DNA of 5,892 nucleotides from GCA-003244245 sp050699815. GTDB lineage: Bacteria; Actinomycetota; Actinomycetes; Mycobacteriales; Pseudonocardiaceae. Positions 1 through 5,890 of the stretch are shown piece by piece. The position numbers were made by a program, and so were the translations under genes. How positions within the stretch are numbered: the first letter of the stretch is position 1; each line of letters starts with the position of its first letter. Location of the stretch: positions 1 through 5,892 of the forward strand of contig JBOHFT010000238.1 in assembly GCA_050699815.1 (NCBI GenBank). Direction: 5' to 3'. The notes under the pieces are model-generated. The model was not told the DNA's origin, made no database searches, and saw only the letters and a list, made by a program, of their open reading frames with translations.

Positions 1-939
1 CCGCCCCAGGTTTCCCCGCCCCAGGTTGCGCAGCCGGGCCCGTCCGCGCGGGGGCAGCGCGGCCCGCGCGCTGCGCAGCCCGACGTCCAGCGCGTAGACA
101 ACGGTCCGCGCCGCTCCGGACAGGCTTCTGGCCAAGTCGAATCGGTCACCCATCGCCAACGCGGCAGCGACCTCGTCGGCGTCCTGCGCGTGGAGCACAT
201 CTCGGTTGCGGCCGACGAGCCGGTGCAGTTCGGTGCGCACGTCCAGCAGCAGGTCGCGCGCCGCGCGGACCTCCGGCCCAACCCGGTCCAGGAGCTGGCC
301 TGCGGACAGCGCATCGAGCAGCTGGACGTCGCGCAGCCCGCCGTGGCCGTTCTTGAGATCCGGTTCCACCCGGTGCGCAATGTCGCCACTGCGCTGCCAG
401 CGTTGCCGCGCCGACTCGGCGAGTTCCTCCAGCCGGGTGCGGATCCCGGTGCGCCAGGCCCGCCGTACCGCGGTGTCCATCCTGGTGAACAGCGCGCCGT
501 CGCCGGCAATCAGGCGGGCGTCCAGCAACCCCAGCACGGCGCGCAGATCGGTGGCCGCCACCTGCATGGCCTGCCCGACGGTTCGCACGCTGTGGTCAAG
601 GCCGATCCGGGCGTCCCACAGCGGGTACCACAGCGAGTCGGCGAGCTCCCGCAAGTTGCGGTTGCCGTCATGCAGCAGCAGCAGGTCCAGATCGGAGTAG
701 GGCACCAGCTCGCGGCGGCCCAGCGCACCGACGGCGACCAGCGCGGTGCCGCGCCCGACACCCACCGACGCGCAGCGAGAAACCAGCCAGAACTCGTATA
801 AGTCCGCCAGCGCGGCCCGCAGCGCTGGCGCCGGCAGCTGGCGCTGGTTCACCTCAAGGAGAGCGGCCCGGGCCTTGACGAGGTCAGCTGCGGACCCACC
901 CGGGCCACCGGCGTGGGGCGGGGCACCAGACAGCGCCAT
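1..939 (-). CDS. glnD: PII nucleotidyltransferase GlnD, N-terminal 313 residues (partial)
   Basis: GlnD covalently modifies PII signal proteins; in actinobacteria the homologue is known as an adenylyltransferase of GlnK, in proteobacteria as a uridylyltransferase. The visible part holds the nucleotidyltransferase domain: GALGRRELVPYSDLDLLLL at residues 71-89, with D83 and D85 as the metal-binding aspartates. It also holds the GlnD-specific block HRVEPDLKNGHGGLRDVQ at 189-206. The HD and ACT domains expected in a family member of about 800 residues lie beyond the left edge. I chose the ATG at 939 because GGAAGGGG (948-955) sits 8 nt upstream; tandem GTG codons at 942 and 945 are alternatives. 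It starts 42 nt after glnK in the same orientation, so it is probably co-transcribed. Leu47 is encoded by TTA (799-801), rare in this base composition. Family assignment is very secure; adenylylation rather than uridylylation is inferred from taxonomy. Confidence 0.95.
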   Translation of the reverse strand, partial: MALSGAPPHAGGPGGSAADLVKARAALLEVNQRQLPAPALRAALADLYEFWLVSRCASVGVGRGTALVAVGALGRRELVPYSDLDLLLLHDGNRNLRELADSLWYPLWDARIGLDHSVRTVGQAMQVAATDLRAVLGLLDARLIAGDGALFTRMDTAVRRAWRTGIRTRLEELAESARQRWQRSGDIAHRVEPDLKNGHGGLRDVQLLDALSAGQLLDRVGPEVRAARDLLLDVRTELHRLVGRNRDVLHAQDADEVAAALAMGDRFDLARSLSGAARTVVYALDVGLRSARAALPPRGRARLRNLGRGNLGR

Positions 940-981
940 CACCACCGCCCCTTCCGTGTAGCGTCGGCCCCTTCTCAGGCT

Positions 982-1320
982 CTACAGCGCGTCCACACCC
1001 CGTTCCCCGGTGCGAACCCGGATCACGGTCTCCACCGGAACGACCCACACCTTCCCGTCCCCGATCTTGCCGGTGCGGGCCGACTCGACCAGCGCGTCGA
1101 GAGTCTTGTCGAGCTGCATATCGTCCACCACGACCTCAACCCGGATCTTGGACACGAATTCCACGGTGTACTCCGCGCCCCGGTAGACCTCGGTGTGCCC
1201 CTTCTGCCGGCCGTAGCCCTGCACCTCACTGACCGTCATCCCGAGTACCCCGACCTTTTCCAGGGCACTCTTGACGTCTTCCAGCGTGAACGGCTTGATG
1301 ATCGCGGTCACCAGCTTCAT
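982..1320 (-). CDS. glnK: PII nitrogen regulatory protein (GlnK/GlnB)
   Basis: This is a trimeric cytosolic PII signal protein that binds ATP/ADP and 2-oxoglutarate and docks on AmtB to close it under nitrogen sufficiency. From the ATG at 1320 the protein is 112 residues, the usual PII length. The T-loop runs from about residue 37 to 55 with Y46 and Y51; Y51 (in RGAEY) is the canonical modification site. Q39 and K58 are present, as are the B-loop TGKIGDGK (83-90) and C-loop R101/R103 for nucleotide and 2-oxoglutarate binding. A GTG at 1326 would add two residues and directly abut the amtB TGA, but the Shine-Dalgarno sequence AGGAAGGG (1330-1337) is only 3 nt from it and 9 nt from the ATG. The ATG also puts the tyrosine at exactly 51. 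Linkage to amtB favours the name glnK; mycobacterial annotations call the same gene glnB. Confidence 0.97.
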   Translation of the reverse strand: MKLVTAIIKPFTLEDVKSALEKVGVLGMTVSEVQGYGRQKGHTEVYRGAEYTVEFVSKIRVEVVVDDMQLDKTLDALVESARTGKIGDGKVWVVPVETVIRVRTGERGVDAL

Positions 1321-1326
1321 CGCCAC

Positions 1327-2691
1327 TCACCCTTCCTGCCCGGCCGAGGCCGGCGTCCTGCTCTGGGGGACTACCTGGGCAGCCCTGCTGTTCCCGCTGC
1401 CGGTGAAGATCGTGCCGAGCTCGTAGCCGACCTCGGCATGCTCAGTCTCGTCGATACCGGTCAGCTCGGCGTCGTTGTCTACGCGCAGGCCGATGGTGTA
1501 CTTGAGCAGCAGGGCGATGACCATGGCCCCGGCGAACGAGTAGGCCAGCACGGCGCCCGCCGCCACGGCCTGGCGCCACAGCTGGTCGACGCCGCCGCCG
1601 TAGAACAGGCCGTTCACCGCGGCGGGTGCCGCGGAGGTGGCCAGGAAACCGATCAGCAGCGTGCCCACCAGACCGCCGACGAGGTGCACGGCGACCACGT
1701 CGAGCGAGTCGTCGAAGCCGAACCGGAACTTGACGCTGACCGCGAGCGCACAGACCACGCCGGCGATCGCACCCACCACAATCGCCCCCATGGGGGAAAC
1801 CGACGAGCAGGCCGGAGTGATGGAGACCAGGCCGGCCACCACGCCGGAGGCGCCACCGAGGCTGGTGGGCCGCCCGTCCCGGACGCACTCGACCAGCAGC
1901 CAGCTCAGCATCGCCGCGGCGGTGGCCACCATGGTGTTGACGAAGGCCAGACCCGCGGTTCCGTTTGCGGCGAGGGCCGATCCGGCGTTGAAGCCGAACC
2001 ACCCAAACCACAGCAGACCCGCACCGAGCATCACGAAAGGCAGGTTGTGCGGGCGCATCACCTCCCGCGGCCAGCCCCGGCGCCTGCCGAGCACCAGGCA
2101 CAGCGCCAGTGCCGCGGCACCCGCGTTGATGTGCACCGCCGTCCCGCCGGCGAAGTCGATCGCTTTGAGGTCGTTGGCGATCCAGCCGCCGACCGGCGCG
2201 CTGACCCCGTCGAAGGAGAACACCCAGTGCGCGACCGGGAAGTACACCACCGTCGCCCACAGCGTGGCGAACACCAGCCAGGGCCCGAACCGCAGCCGGT
2301 CGGCCGCGGCACCCGAGACCAGGGCGACCGTGATAATCGCGAACATCGCCTGGAACGCGACGAACACCGTCGCCGGGATGGTCCCCACCAGCGGGATCGA
2401 GATCGGGGAGCCCCCGCTGGCGGCGTAGGTCCCGCCGAAGAGACCTTTCAGCCCGGCGTACTCCCCGGGGTTGCCGAGCAGGCCGAGGCCGACGTCGTTG
2501 CCGAACGCCACCGAGTAGCCGTAGAGCACCCAGAGAACGGCCACGACCCCCATCGCGGACACGCTCATCATCATCATGTTCAGGACGCTCTTCGAGCGGA
2601 CCATGCCGCCGTAGAAGAACGCCAGGCCCGGAGTCATCAGCAGCACCAGGGCGGAGCTGGCGAGCATCCAGGCGGTGTCACCGGTGTCCAC
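1327..2691 (-). CDS. amtB: Ammonium channel AmtB
   Basis: AmtB is a trimeric inner-membrane channel of the Amt/Mep/Rh family that imports ammonium. The 454-residue protein is hydrophobic throughout, compatible with 11 membrane helices. The N-terminus (TMTPGLAFFYGG-type block, residues 19-29) follows the actinobacterial Amt pattern. The family signature DFAGGTAVHINAG spans 179-191. Twin pore histidines are H187 and H336 (in DVVAVHLVGG), and the Phe-gate residues are F117 and F234 (in WFGFNAGSA). The cytosolic tail at 401-423 (GLRVDNDAELTGID, then EHAEVGYE) is the part expected to respond to GlnK docking; the final 30 residues are polar and variable. The GTG at 2691 is chosen because AAAGGGG (2698-2704) lies 6 nt upstream and MDTGDTAWML matches family N-termini. 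A candidate promoter and inverted repeat precede it, and glnK follows at once, so nitrogen-controlled transcription is likely but not shown. Confidence 0.97.
   Translation of the reverse strand: MDTGDTAWMLASSALVLLMTPGLAFFYGGMVRSKSVLNMMMMSVSAMGVVAVLWVLYGYSVAFGNDVGLGLLGNPGEYAGLKGLFGGTYAASGGSPISIPLVGTIPATVFVAFQAMFAIITVALVSGAAADRLRFGPWLVFATLWATVVYFPVAHWVFSFDGVSAPVGGWIANDLKAIDFAGGTAVHINAGAAALALCLVLGRRRGWPREVMRPHNLPFVMLGAGLLWFGWFGFNAGSALAANGTAGLAFVNTMVATAAAMLSWLLVECVRDGRPTSLGGASGVVAGLVSITPACSSVSPMGAIVVGAIAGVVCALAVSVKFRFGFDDSLDVVAVHLVGGLVGTLLIGFLATSAAPAAVNGLFYGGGVDQLWRQAVAAGAVLAYSFAGAMVIALLLKYTIGLRVDNDAELTGIDETEHAEVGYELGTIFTGSGNSRAAQVVPQSRTPASAGQEG
1330..1337 (-). promoter_or_regulatory. Ribosome binding site that decides the glnK start
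   Basis: AGGAAGGG lies inside the last amtB codons. It is 9 nt from the ATG at 1320 but only 3 nt from the GTG at 1326, so the ATG is the better start. Its position within amtB is consistent with translational coupling of channel and regulator. Confidence 0.7.
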
Positions 2692-2765
2692 GTTTCACCC
2701 CTTTACGTCTCACGACCGAGTGGTGCGTGCGAAAAGCGTGAGCACTTTGCGTTTCTACCAGAGGC

Positions 2766-2795
2766 ACAGTATGTGACGACAGCATTAACTGTCGA
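2766..2795 (-). promoter_or_regulatory. Candidate sigma70-type promoter of the amtB-glnK-glnD operon
   Basis: Reading toward amtB, TCGACA (2790-2795) resembles a -35 element with one mismatch to TTGACA. After an 18-nt spacer, TACTGT (2766-2771) fits the loose actinobacterial TAnnnT -10. Transcription would start near 2759, leaving a leader of about 68 nt before the GTG. The block is visibly more AT-rich than its surroundings. Only the match to consensus supports it; nothing shows that it is used. Confidence 0.35.
2777..2794. repeat. Perfect inverted repeat over the amtB promoter core (possible operator)
   Basis: CGACAG and CTGTCG are perfect complements separated by 6 nt (CATTAA on the plus strand). 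The repeat overlaps the putative -35 and most of the -35/-10 spacer, where a repressor site would be effective. The arms do not match the GlnR or AmtR sites I know. A hairpin role is less likely because the stem is short and no T-run follows. Confidence 0.4.
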
Positions 2796-2855
2796 GCTTG
2801 TCATACTACGTCCGGTTTGCCGACAGATCTTGAGTCATCCGGTAACGTCCGGAAA

Positions 2856-4310
2856 TCAGTCCAGCAACGCGTCCACGAATGCCTCGGGCTCGAACGGAGC
2901 AAGGTCGTCCACCCCCTCCCCGAGGCCTACCAGCTTGACCGGCACACCGAGTTCGCGCTGCACGTGGAAGACGATGCCGCCCTTGGCAGTGCCATCCAGC
3001 TTGGTCAGCACGATGCCGGTGACATCGACGACCTCGCGGAACACCCGCGCCTGGACCAGCCCGTTCTGGCCGGTGGTGGCGTCCAGCACCAGCAGCACCT
3101 CATCCACCTCGGCCTGCTTGGACACCACGCGCTTGACCTTGCCCAGCTCGTCCATCAGACCGGTCTTGGTATGCAGCCGCCCAGCAGTGTCGATCAGGAC
3201 CGTGTCCACCCCGTCCGCGCGGCCCCGCTTGACCGCCTCGAACGCCACGCTGGCCGGATCGGCGCCTTCGGCACCCCGCACGACCTCCGCACCGGCGCGC
3301 TCACCCCAGGTGGCCAGCTGGTCCACGGCGGCTGCCCGGAACGTATCGGCCGCGCCGAGCAACACCCGCCGGCCGTCGGCCACCAGCACCCGGGCCAGCT
3401 TGCCGGTGGTGGTCGTCTTGCCGGTGCCGTTCACCCCGGCGATCAGCACCACGCCAGGGGTGCGTGTTCCGTTGCTGCCGTCGAGATGCGGCAACGCCCG
3501 CACGGCACGGTCCAGATCGGGACGCAACGCCTCGATCAGCACGTCACGCAGCGCCGCGCGGGCCTGCTCGGCGGTCCGCACGCCGCGCTGCGCGAGTTCG
3601 GCACGCAGCCGGTCCACGATGTCGGCGGTGGCGGCCGTGCCGAGATCAGCGAGCAGCAGCGTGTCCTCAATGTCGGTCCAGGAGTCTTCGTCCAGGTCAC
3701 CCGCGCCGAGCAGGCCAAGCAGGCTCTGCCCGAACGCCGAGCGGGACCGGGACAGCCGACCGCGCAGCCGCACCAGCCGACCGGAAGGGGGTTCGATCGG
3801 CTCGATCCGCGGAGCTGCCGGTTCAGCGACTGCTGGCTCAGCGACCGCTGGTCCGGCGACGGCTGGTTCAGCGGGCTCTGGCTCGACGGGCGCGGCTACT
3901 GGTTCGGCCGGAGCTGGTTCGGCCGGAGCCGACTTGGCCGGCGCAGGTCGCGCCGGGGCAGGTGGCGCCTGCACGGGCGGTTTCGGCGGTGCCGGTGCGG
4001 AAGCCTGCGGTGCGGCCGGTGCCTGCGGCGGGGCCGGTGCCTGCGGCGGGGCCGGTGCCTGCGGCGGGGCCGGTGCCTGCGGCGGGGCCGGTGCAGCAGC
4101 CTGCGGCGGAGCCGGTGGACCACCCCCGCCGGACGAGAAGCTGATCGGGCCCCCGGCCTGGTAGCGGCCGGTGGCCGGTGGCGCCTCCACCTCCTGGTCC
4201 GGTTTCTCGGCGATGCTGATCCGTCGGCGGCGAGCCAGCAGCAGGCCCACGGCCAGCGCGATCAACAACACCACCGCGATGGCTACGGTAATCCAGATCA
4301 CGCTCGACAC
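2856..4310 (-). CDS. ftsY: Signal recognition particle receptor FtsY
   Basis: FtsY is the membrane-associated SRP-family GTPase that receives ribosome-nascent-chain/Ffh complexes and delivers them to the Sec translocon. The 484-residue protein has a membrane helix at about 4-26 followed by RRRR (27-30), a low-complexity Pro/Ala/Glu linker at about 60-180, an N domain at about 185-280 and a G domain to the end. GTPase elements are all present: P-loop GVNGTGKTT (292-300), DTFRAAAVDQL (322-332), DTAGR (374-378), TKLDG (436-440) and GLGEGVDDL (462-470). The GTG at 4310 is supported by AGGA (4318-4321) 7 nt upstream and by the membrane helix starting directly after it. The linker is encoded by tandem DNA repeats. 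A 164-nt gap separates it from amtB, which probably has its own promoter. Identity is certain. Confidence 0.98.
   Translation of the reverse strand: MSSVIWITVAIAVVLLIALAVGLLLARRRRISIAEKPDQEVEAPPATGRYQAGGPISFSSGGGGPPAPPQAAAPAPPQAPAPPQAPAPPQAPAPPQAPAAPQASAPAPPKPPVQAPPAPARPAPAKSAPAEPAPAEPVAAPVEPEPAEPAVAGPAVAEPAVAEPAAPRIEPIEPPSGRLVRLRGRLSRSRSAFGQSLLGLLGAGDLDEDSWTDIEDTLLLADLGTAATADIVDRLRAELAQRGVRTAEQARAALRDVLIEALRPDLDRAVRALPHLDGSNGTRTPGVVLIAGVNGTGKTTTTGKLARVLVADGRRVLLGAADTFRAAAVDQLATWGERAGAEVVRGAEGADPASVAFEAVKRGRADGVDTVLIDTAGRLHTKTGLMDELGKVKRVVSKQAEVDEVLLVLDATTGQNGLVQARVFREVVDVTGIVLTKLDGTAKGGIVFHVQRELGVPVKLVGLGEGVDDLAPFEPEAFVDALLD
3826..3930. repeat. Imperfect 15-bp repeats inside ftsY
   Basis: Three related 15-mers (3826-3840, 3841-3855, 3856-3870) encode (E/G)PAVA-type pentapeptides. 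Two nearly identical 15-mers, ggttcggccggagc plus one variable base, lie at 3901-3915 and 3916-3930. All are in-frame multiples of three in the Pro/Ala linker, upstream of the NG domain. Confidence 0.7.
4018..4089. repeat. Four 18-bp tandem repeats inside ftsY
   Basis: Four identical copies of ggtgcctgcggcggggcc (plus strand) lie head to tail, followed by a degenerate copy to about 4113. On the coding strand each unit adds six residues of an APAPPQ-type repeat to the FtsY linker. Period 18 keeps the reading frame, so copy number can change without destroying the gene. Confidence 0.9.
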
Positions 4311-4447
4311 CTGACTATCCTGGCATCTATCCGCGCCGGTGAGCAGCGCCGGTCAGCCGTGCACAGCCGCCGCGGGTAACAAATGTCCGGTGTGTCCCGA
4401 GTGCTCAGCCCTGGGTGAAGCGCCCGCCCTCGGGGAGCGGTGCCCAG

Positions 4448-5335
4448 TCAGATGTCGGTCCAGCAAGGGCCCGCCCCAACCGCGGCGAGACCCTGCCGGT
4501 CACCCAGGCCCAGCTCCGTGACCTCCGAAGCCGACTCGGCCATCAGCTCGCGCCGATCGCTGACGTGATCGAGCCCCACGAGATGACCGAGTTCGTGCAT
4601 CACCAGCGCACGAGCGGCCGCGTCGCCGCCAGGGCGCGCCACCGCCTCAGCGAACCAGTCCCGATCGAGGGCGACCTGGCCGGTGACATAGCGTTCGGAT
4701 CCCGGCCCGTCCGGCGCGACGACGCTGCTACCAGCGATCCCCGCAACATCCCCGGAGACCAGCGGAAAACTCGCCTCATCGACCCAGCCGATCAGCACGG
4801 GCGCCCATCGATCACCGTAGCGCTCCAGCTGCCGCGGTTTCCGGTCCTTCGCAAGGTTCTCTGGCGTCACACCATCCTCTGTGAATGCAAGCCCACTGGC
4901 GGCGCTGATCTCCCGGACGGCCTTGCGCACCAGGTCGAGCCCACCATCGGGCATGCCCATCGGATTGACGACGTAGTGGATGGCGCGGCACGGATCGTAG
5001 GTCACTGGCCTGCCGTCGGCAGTGGTCTCGATGAAGGCGTGCTTTCCGGTAGGCGCGCCGGTCACCGGCGGCAGGAGGCGGCCAGGCGCCGCCACCCGCC
5101 TAGGATCCACGGGGGGGTTCGAGCCGCGAACGGAGATCAACACCGCGATGCCCGCCAGCAGGCAGACGACGAGGACCACCTCGCCCCTGCGTGGCCGCCG
5201 ACGCCCCTGCCGGGGCATGGCGACGCGCGCCGGGACGTCGCCCCTCCGGTCGAGCCGGTCCAGCTCCCTAAGGCGGCGTTCCATCTCCTGGCGCCGACGC
5301 CCCGCCTGCAGCCTGCGCACGAGCCTCACGAACAC
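4448..5335 (-). CDS. Membrane-anchored metzincin-like zinc metalloprotease
   Basis: This is a predicted zinc-dependent peptidase of the matrixin/metzincin type; the substrate is unknown. The 295-residue protein has a strongly basic N-terminal 50 residues, one membrane helix at about 53-69, a Pro-rich stalk at 73-95, and a catalytic domain predicted outside the cell. The zinc motif HELGHLVGLDH spans 247-257 (ligands H247, H251, H257; catalytic base E248), and ELMAES carries a plausible Met-turn methionine at M265. C116 (in YDPCRAIHYVVNP) and C291 near the end could form a disulfide. No separate propeptide is obvious. The start is uncertain: the GTG at 5335 immediately follows an in-frame TGA and has no good Shine-Dalgarno sequence, and GTGs at 5329 and 5320 or the ATG at 5284 remain possible. 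The 137-nt gap to ftsY holds no convincing terminator or promoter. The family call is firm; biological role and substrate cannot be given. Confidence 0.88.
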   Translation of the reverse strand: MFVRLVRRLQAGRRRQEMERRLRELDRLDRRGDVPARVAMPRQGRRRPRRGEVVLVVCLLAGIAVLISVRGSNPPVDPRRVAAPGRLLPPVTGAPTGKHAFIETTADGRPVTYDPCRAIHYVVNPMGMPDGGLDLVRKAVREISAASGLAFTEDGVTPENLAKDRKPRQLERYGDRWAPVLIGWVDEASFPLVSGDVAGIAGSSVVAPDGPGSERYVTGQVALDRDWFAEAVARPGGDAAARALVMHELGHLVGLDHVSDRRELMAESASEVTELGLGDRQGLAAVGAGPCWTDI

Positions 5336-5358
5336 TCACATACCGGGACGATACAGGC

Positions 5359-5364
5359 ATTCTA
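5359..5364 (-). promoter_or_regulatory. Possible -10 element for the metalloprotease gene
   Basis: TAGAAT differs from TATAAT at one position and lies 23 nt upstream of the first possible start (GTG at 5335). No -35-like hexamer is seen at 16-18 nt. If used, the leader would be under 20 nt, which would suit the absence of a clear ribosome binding site. Confidence 0.25.
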
Positions 5365-5495
5365 CCGGAGGAACCTGGAAACGCTCCCAGCCAGCACAGG
5401 TCCAGGCCGAAGGCCAACGCCGAGGATCGGCGCGTCCTCGACATGAACCCGAACCGTAAGGTCTTGGTTCCCACAACCCAGCCTCATGGCGCCGA

Positions 5496-5757
5496 TCAGA
5501 ATGGGGGATGTCGGCGCTGGGGTCGGGTTCGGGCGGGGGTCCGGCTCGGGGTCGGGTGGGGTGTCTTCCCAGATCTCGGTGTCTTCCCAGCCGTCATCGG
5601 GGGGATGGTGAGTGGGTAGGGGGGCCGGTCACGGGGGATGGGGTCGGGCAGTGGTTCGAGGATCGCCGGTGGTAGGTGTGGCCGAGTCGGCTGGTCCACA
5701 CCAGATGACCACCGTCACCGTCTGTTTCCCCGTGGATCAGGTAGTCGAGTTCGAGGC
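5496..5757 (-). pseudogene. Degraded C-terminal remnant of a DUF222/HNH-type protein
   Basis: Three consecutive peptide blocks appear on the minus strand, each in a different frame. LVWTSRLGHTY ends near 5670, HLPPAILEPLPDPIPRDR and PPYPLTIPP read from about 5675 to 5600, and DDGWEDTEIWEDTPP then PDPEPDPRP read from about 5600 to 5520. Joined, they resemble the acidic, Pro-rich tail that follows the HNH domain in actinobacterial DUF222 (13E12-type) proteins; this is from memory of the family. Each frame change equals one missing base. The second falls at a run of six C (5599-5604), where one more C would restore the frame. LELDYLIHGE (about 5757-5728) may extend the remnant upstream, but that part is antisense to the plus-strand frame described separately. 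The catalytic HNH part is not recognisable in a single frame. Alternatives are sequencing errors in an intact gene, or a chance pattern. Confidence 0.5.
5561..5590. repeat. 12-bp direct repeat with 18-bp period in the remnant tail
   Basis: gtgtcttcccag occurs at 5561-5572 and again at 5579-5590. On the minus strand each copy encodes WEDT, giving WEDTEIWEDT. An 18-bp in-frame duplication supports this stretch having once been translated in that frame. Confidence 0.6.
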
Positions 5758-5890
5758 CATGGCCGGCGTGGACAGGACCCGATGGTGGTGCCGGCTGTGC
5801 GGGCAGGAAGGCACCGCGGCAACAACACCGCACGCGACCGATGACGCTATTGCGCACCTGGGCGCTGACCACGGCGGCGTGCGGACCCCC
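5705..5890 (+). CDS. Possible small C2H2-like Cys/His protein, open to the right edge
   Basis: I do not recognise a named gene here. A plus-strand frame opens at ATG 5705 and stays open for 62 codons to the window end, where the next codon begins TA and could be a stop. It contains WWCRLCGQEG followed by HATDDAIAHLGADHGG. C29 and C32 (CxxC) and H51 and H56 (HxxxxH) give a C-x2-C-x18-H-x4-H arrangement that could bind one zinc. Third codon positions are about 80% G/C, as expected for a coding frame here. No clear Shine-Dalgarno sequence precedes 5705; GTG 5678 and ATG 5759 are in-frame alternatives. It is the only plus-strand gene candidate. Its first 50 nt overlap, antisense, the putative HNH remnant, so either it starts at 5759 or that part of the remnant is spurious. 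It might be a nucleic-acid-binding or regulatory protein, but the sequence does not show that. Confidence 0.45.
   Translation, partial: MTTVTVCFPVDQVVEFEAMAGVDRTRWWCRLCGQEGTAATTPHATDDAIAHLGADHGGVRTP

Noticed and set aside
190..801. Plus-strand frames opposite glnD
   Set aside because: The minus strand carries unmistakable GlnD motifs through the whole interval; the plus frames have no family features.
2838..2853. Terminator hairpin just after ftsY (TCCGG-6 nt-CCGGA)
   Set aside because: The stem is only 5 bp and no T-run follows; such short palindromes are common at this GC content.
2692..2855. GlnR or AmtR binding site upstream of amtB
   Set aside because: GTAAC at 2842-2846, GTGAC at 2773-2777 and the CTCAC/CGCAC pair each fit only part of the GTnAC-n6-GaAAC pattern or have wrong spacing.
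913..4164. Very long plus-strand open frame antisense to glnK, amtB and ftsY
   Set aside because: It is the antisense shadow of high-GC genes: it lies opposite three certain genes, its product is rich in His/Arg/Gly/Ala low complexity, and no domain is recognisable.
2817..4379. Second long plus-strand frame opposite ftsY
   Set aside because: It fully overlaps ftsY, whose GTPase motifs are all intact; the translation shows only Arg/Gly repeats opposite the Pro/Ala linker.
4311..4447. Promoter or terminator in the protease-ftsY gap
   Set aside because: CTGGG/CCCAG and CCCGAG/CTCGGG pairings have long loops and no T-run; TAGATG and GATAGT have no -35 at proper spacing.
5268..5474. 68-codon minus-strand frame upstream of and overlapping the protease start
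   Set aside because: It overlaps the protease N-terminus in another frame, has no ribosome binding site and resembles no family.
5489..5517. 7-bp inverted repeat GCGCCGA/TCGGCGC as a terminator of the remnant gene
   Set aside because: The loop is 15 nt, there is no T-run, and GC-rich 7-mers pair by chance; too weak to list.
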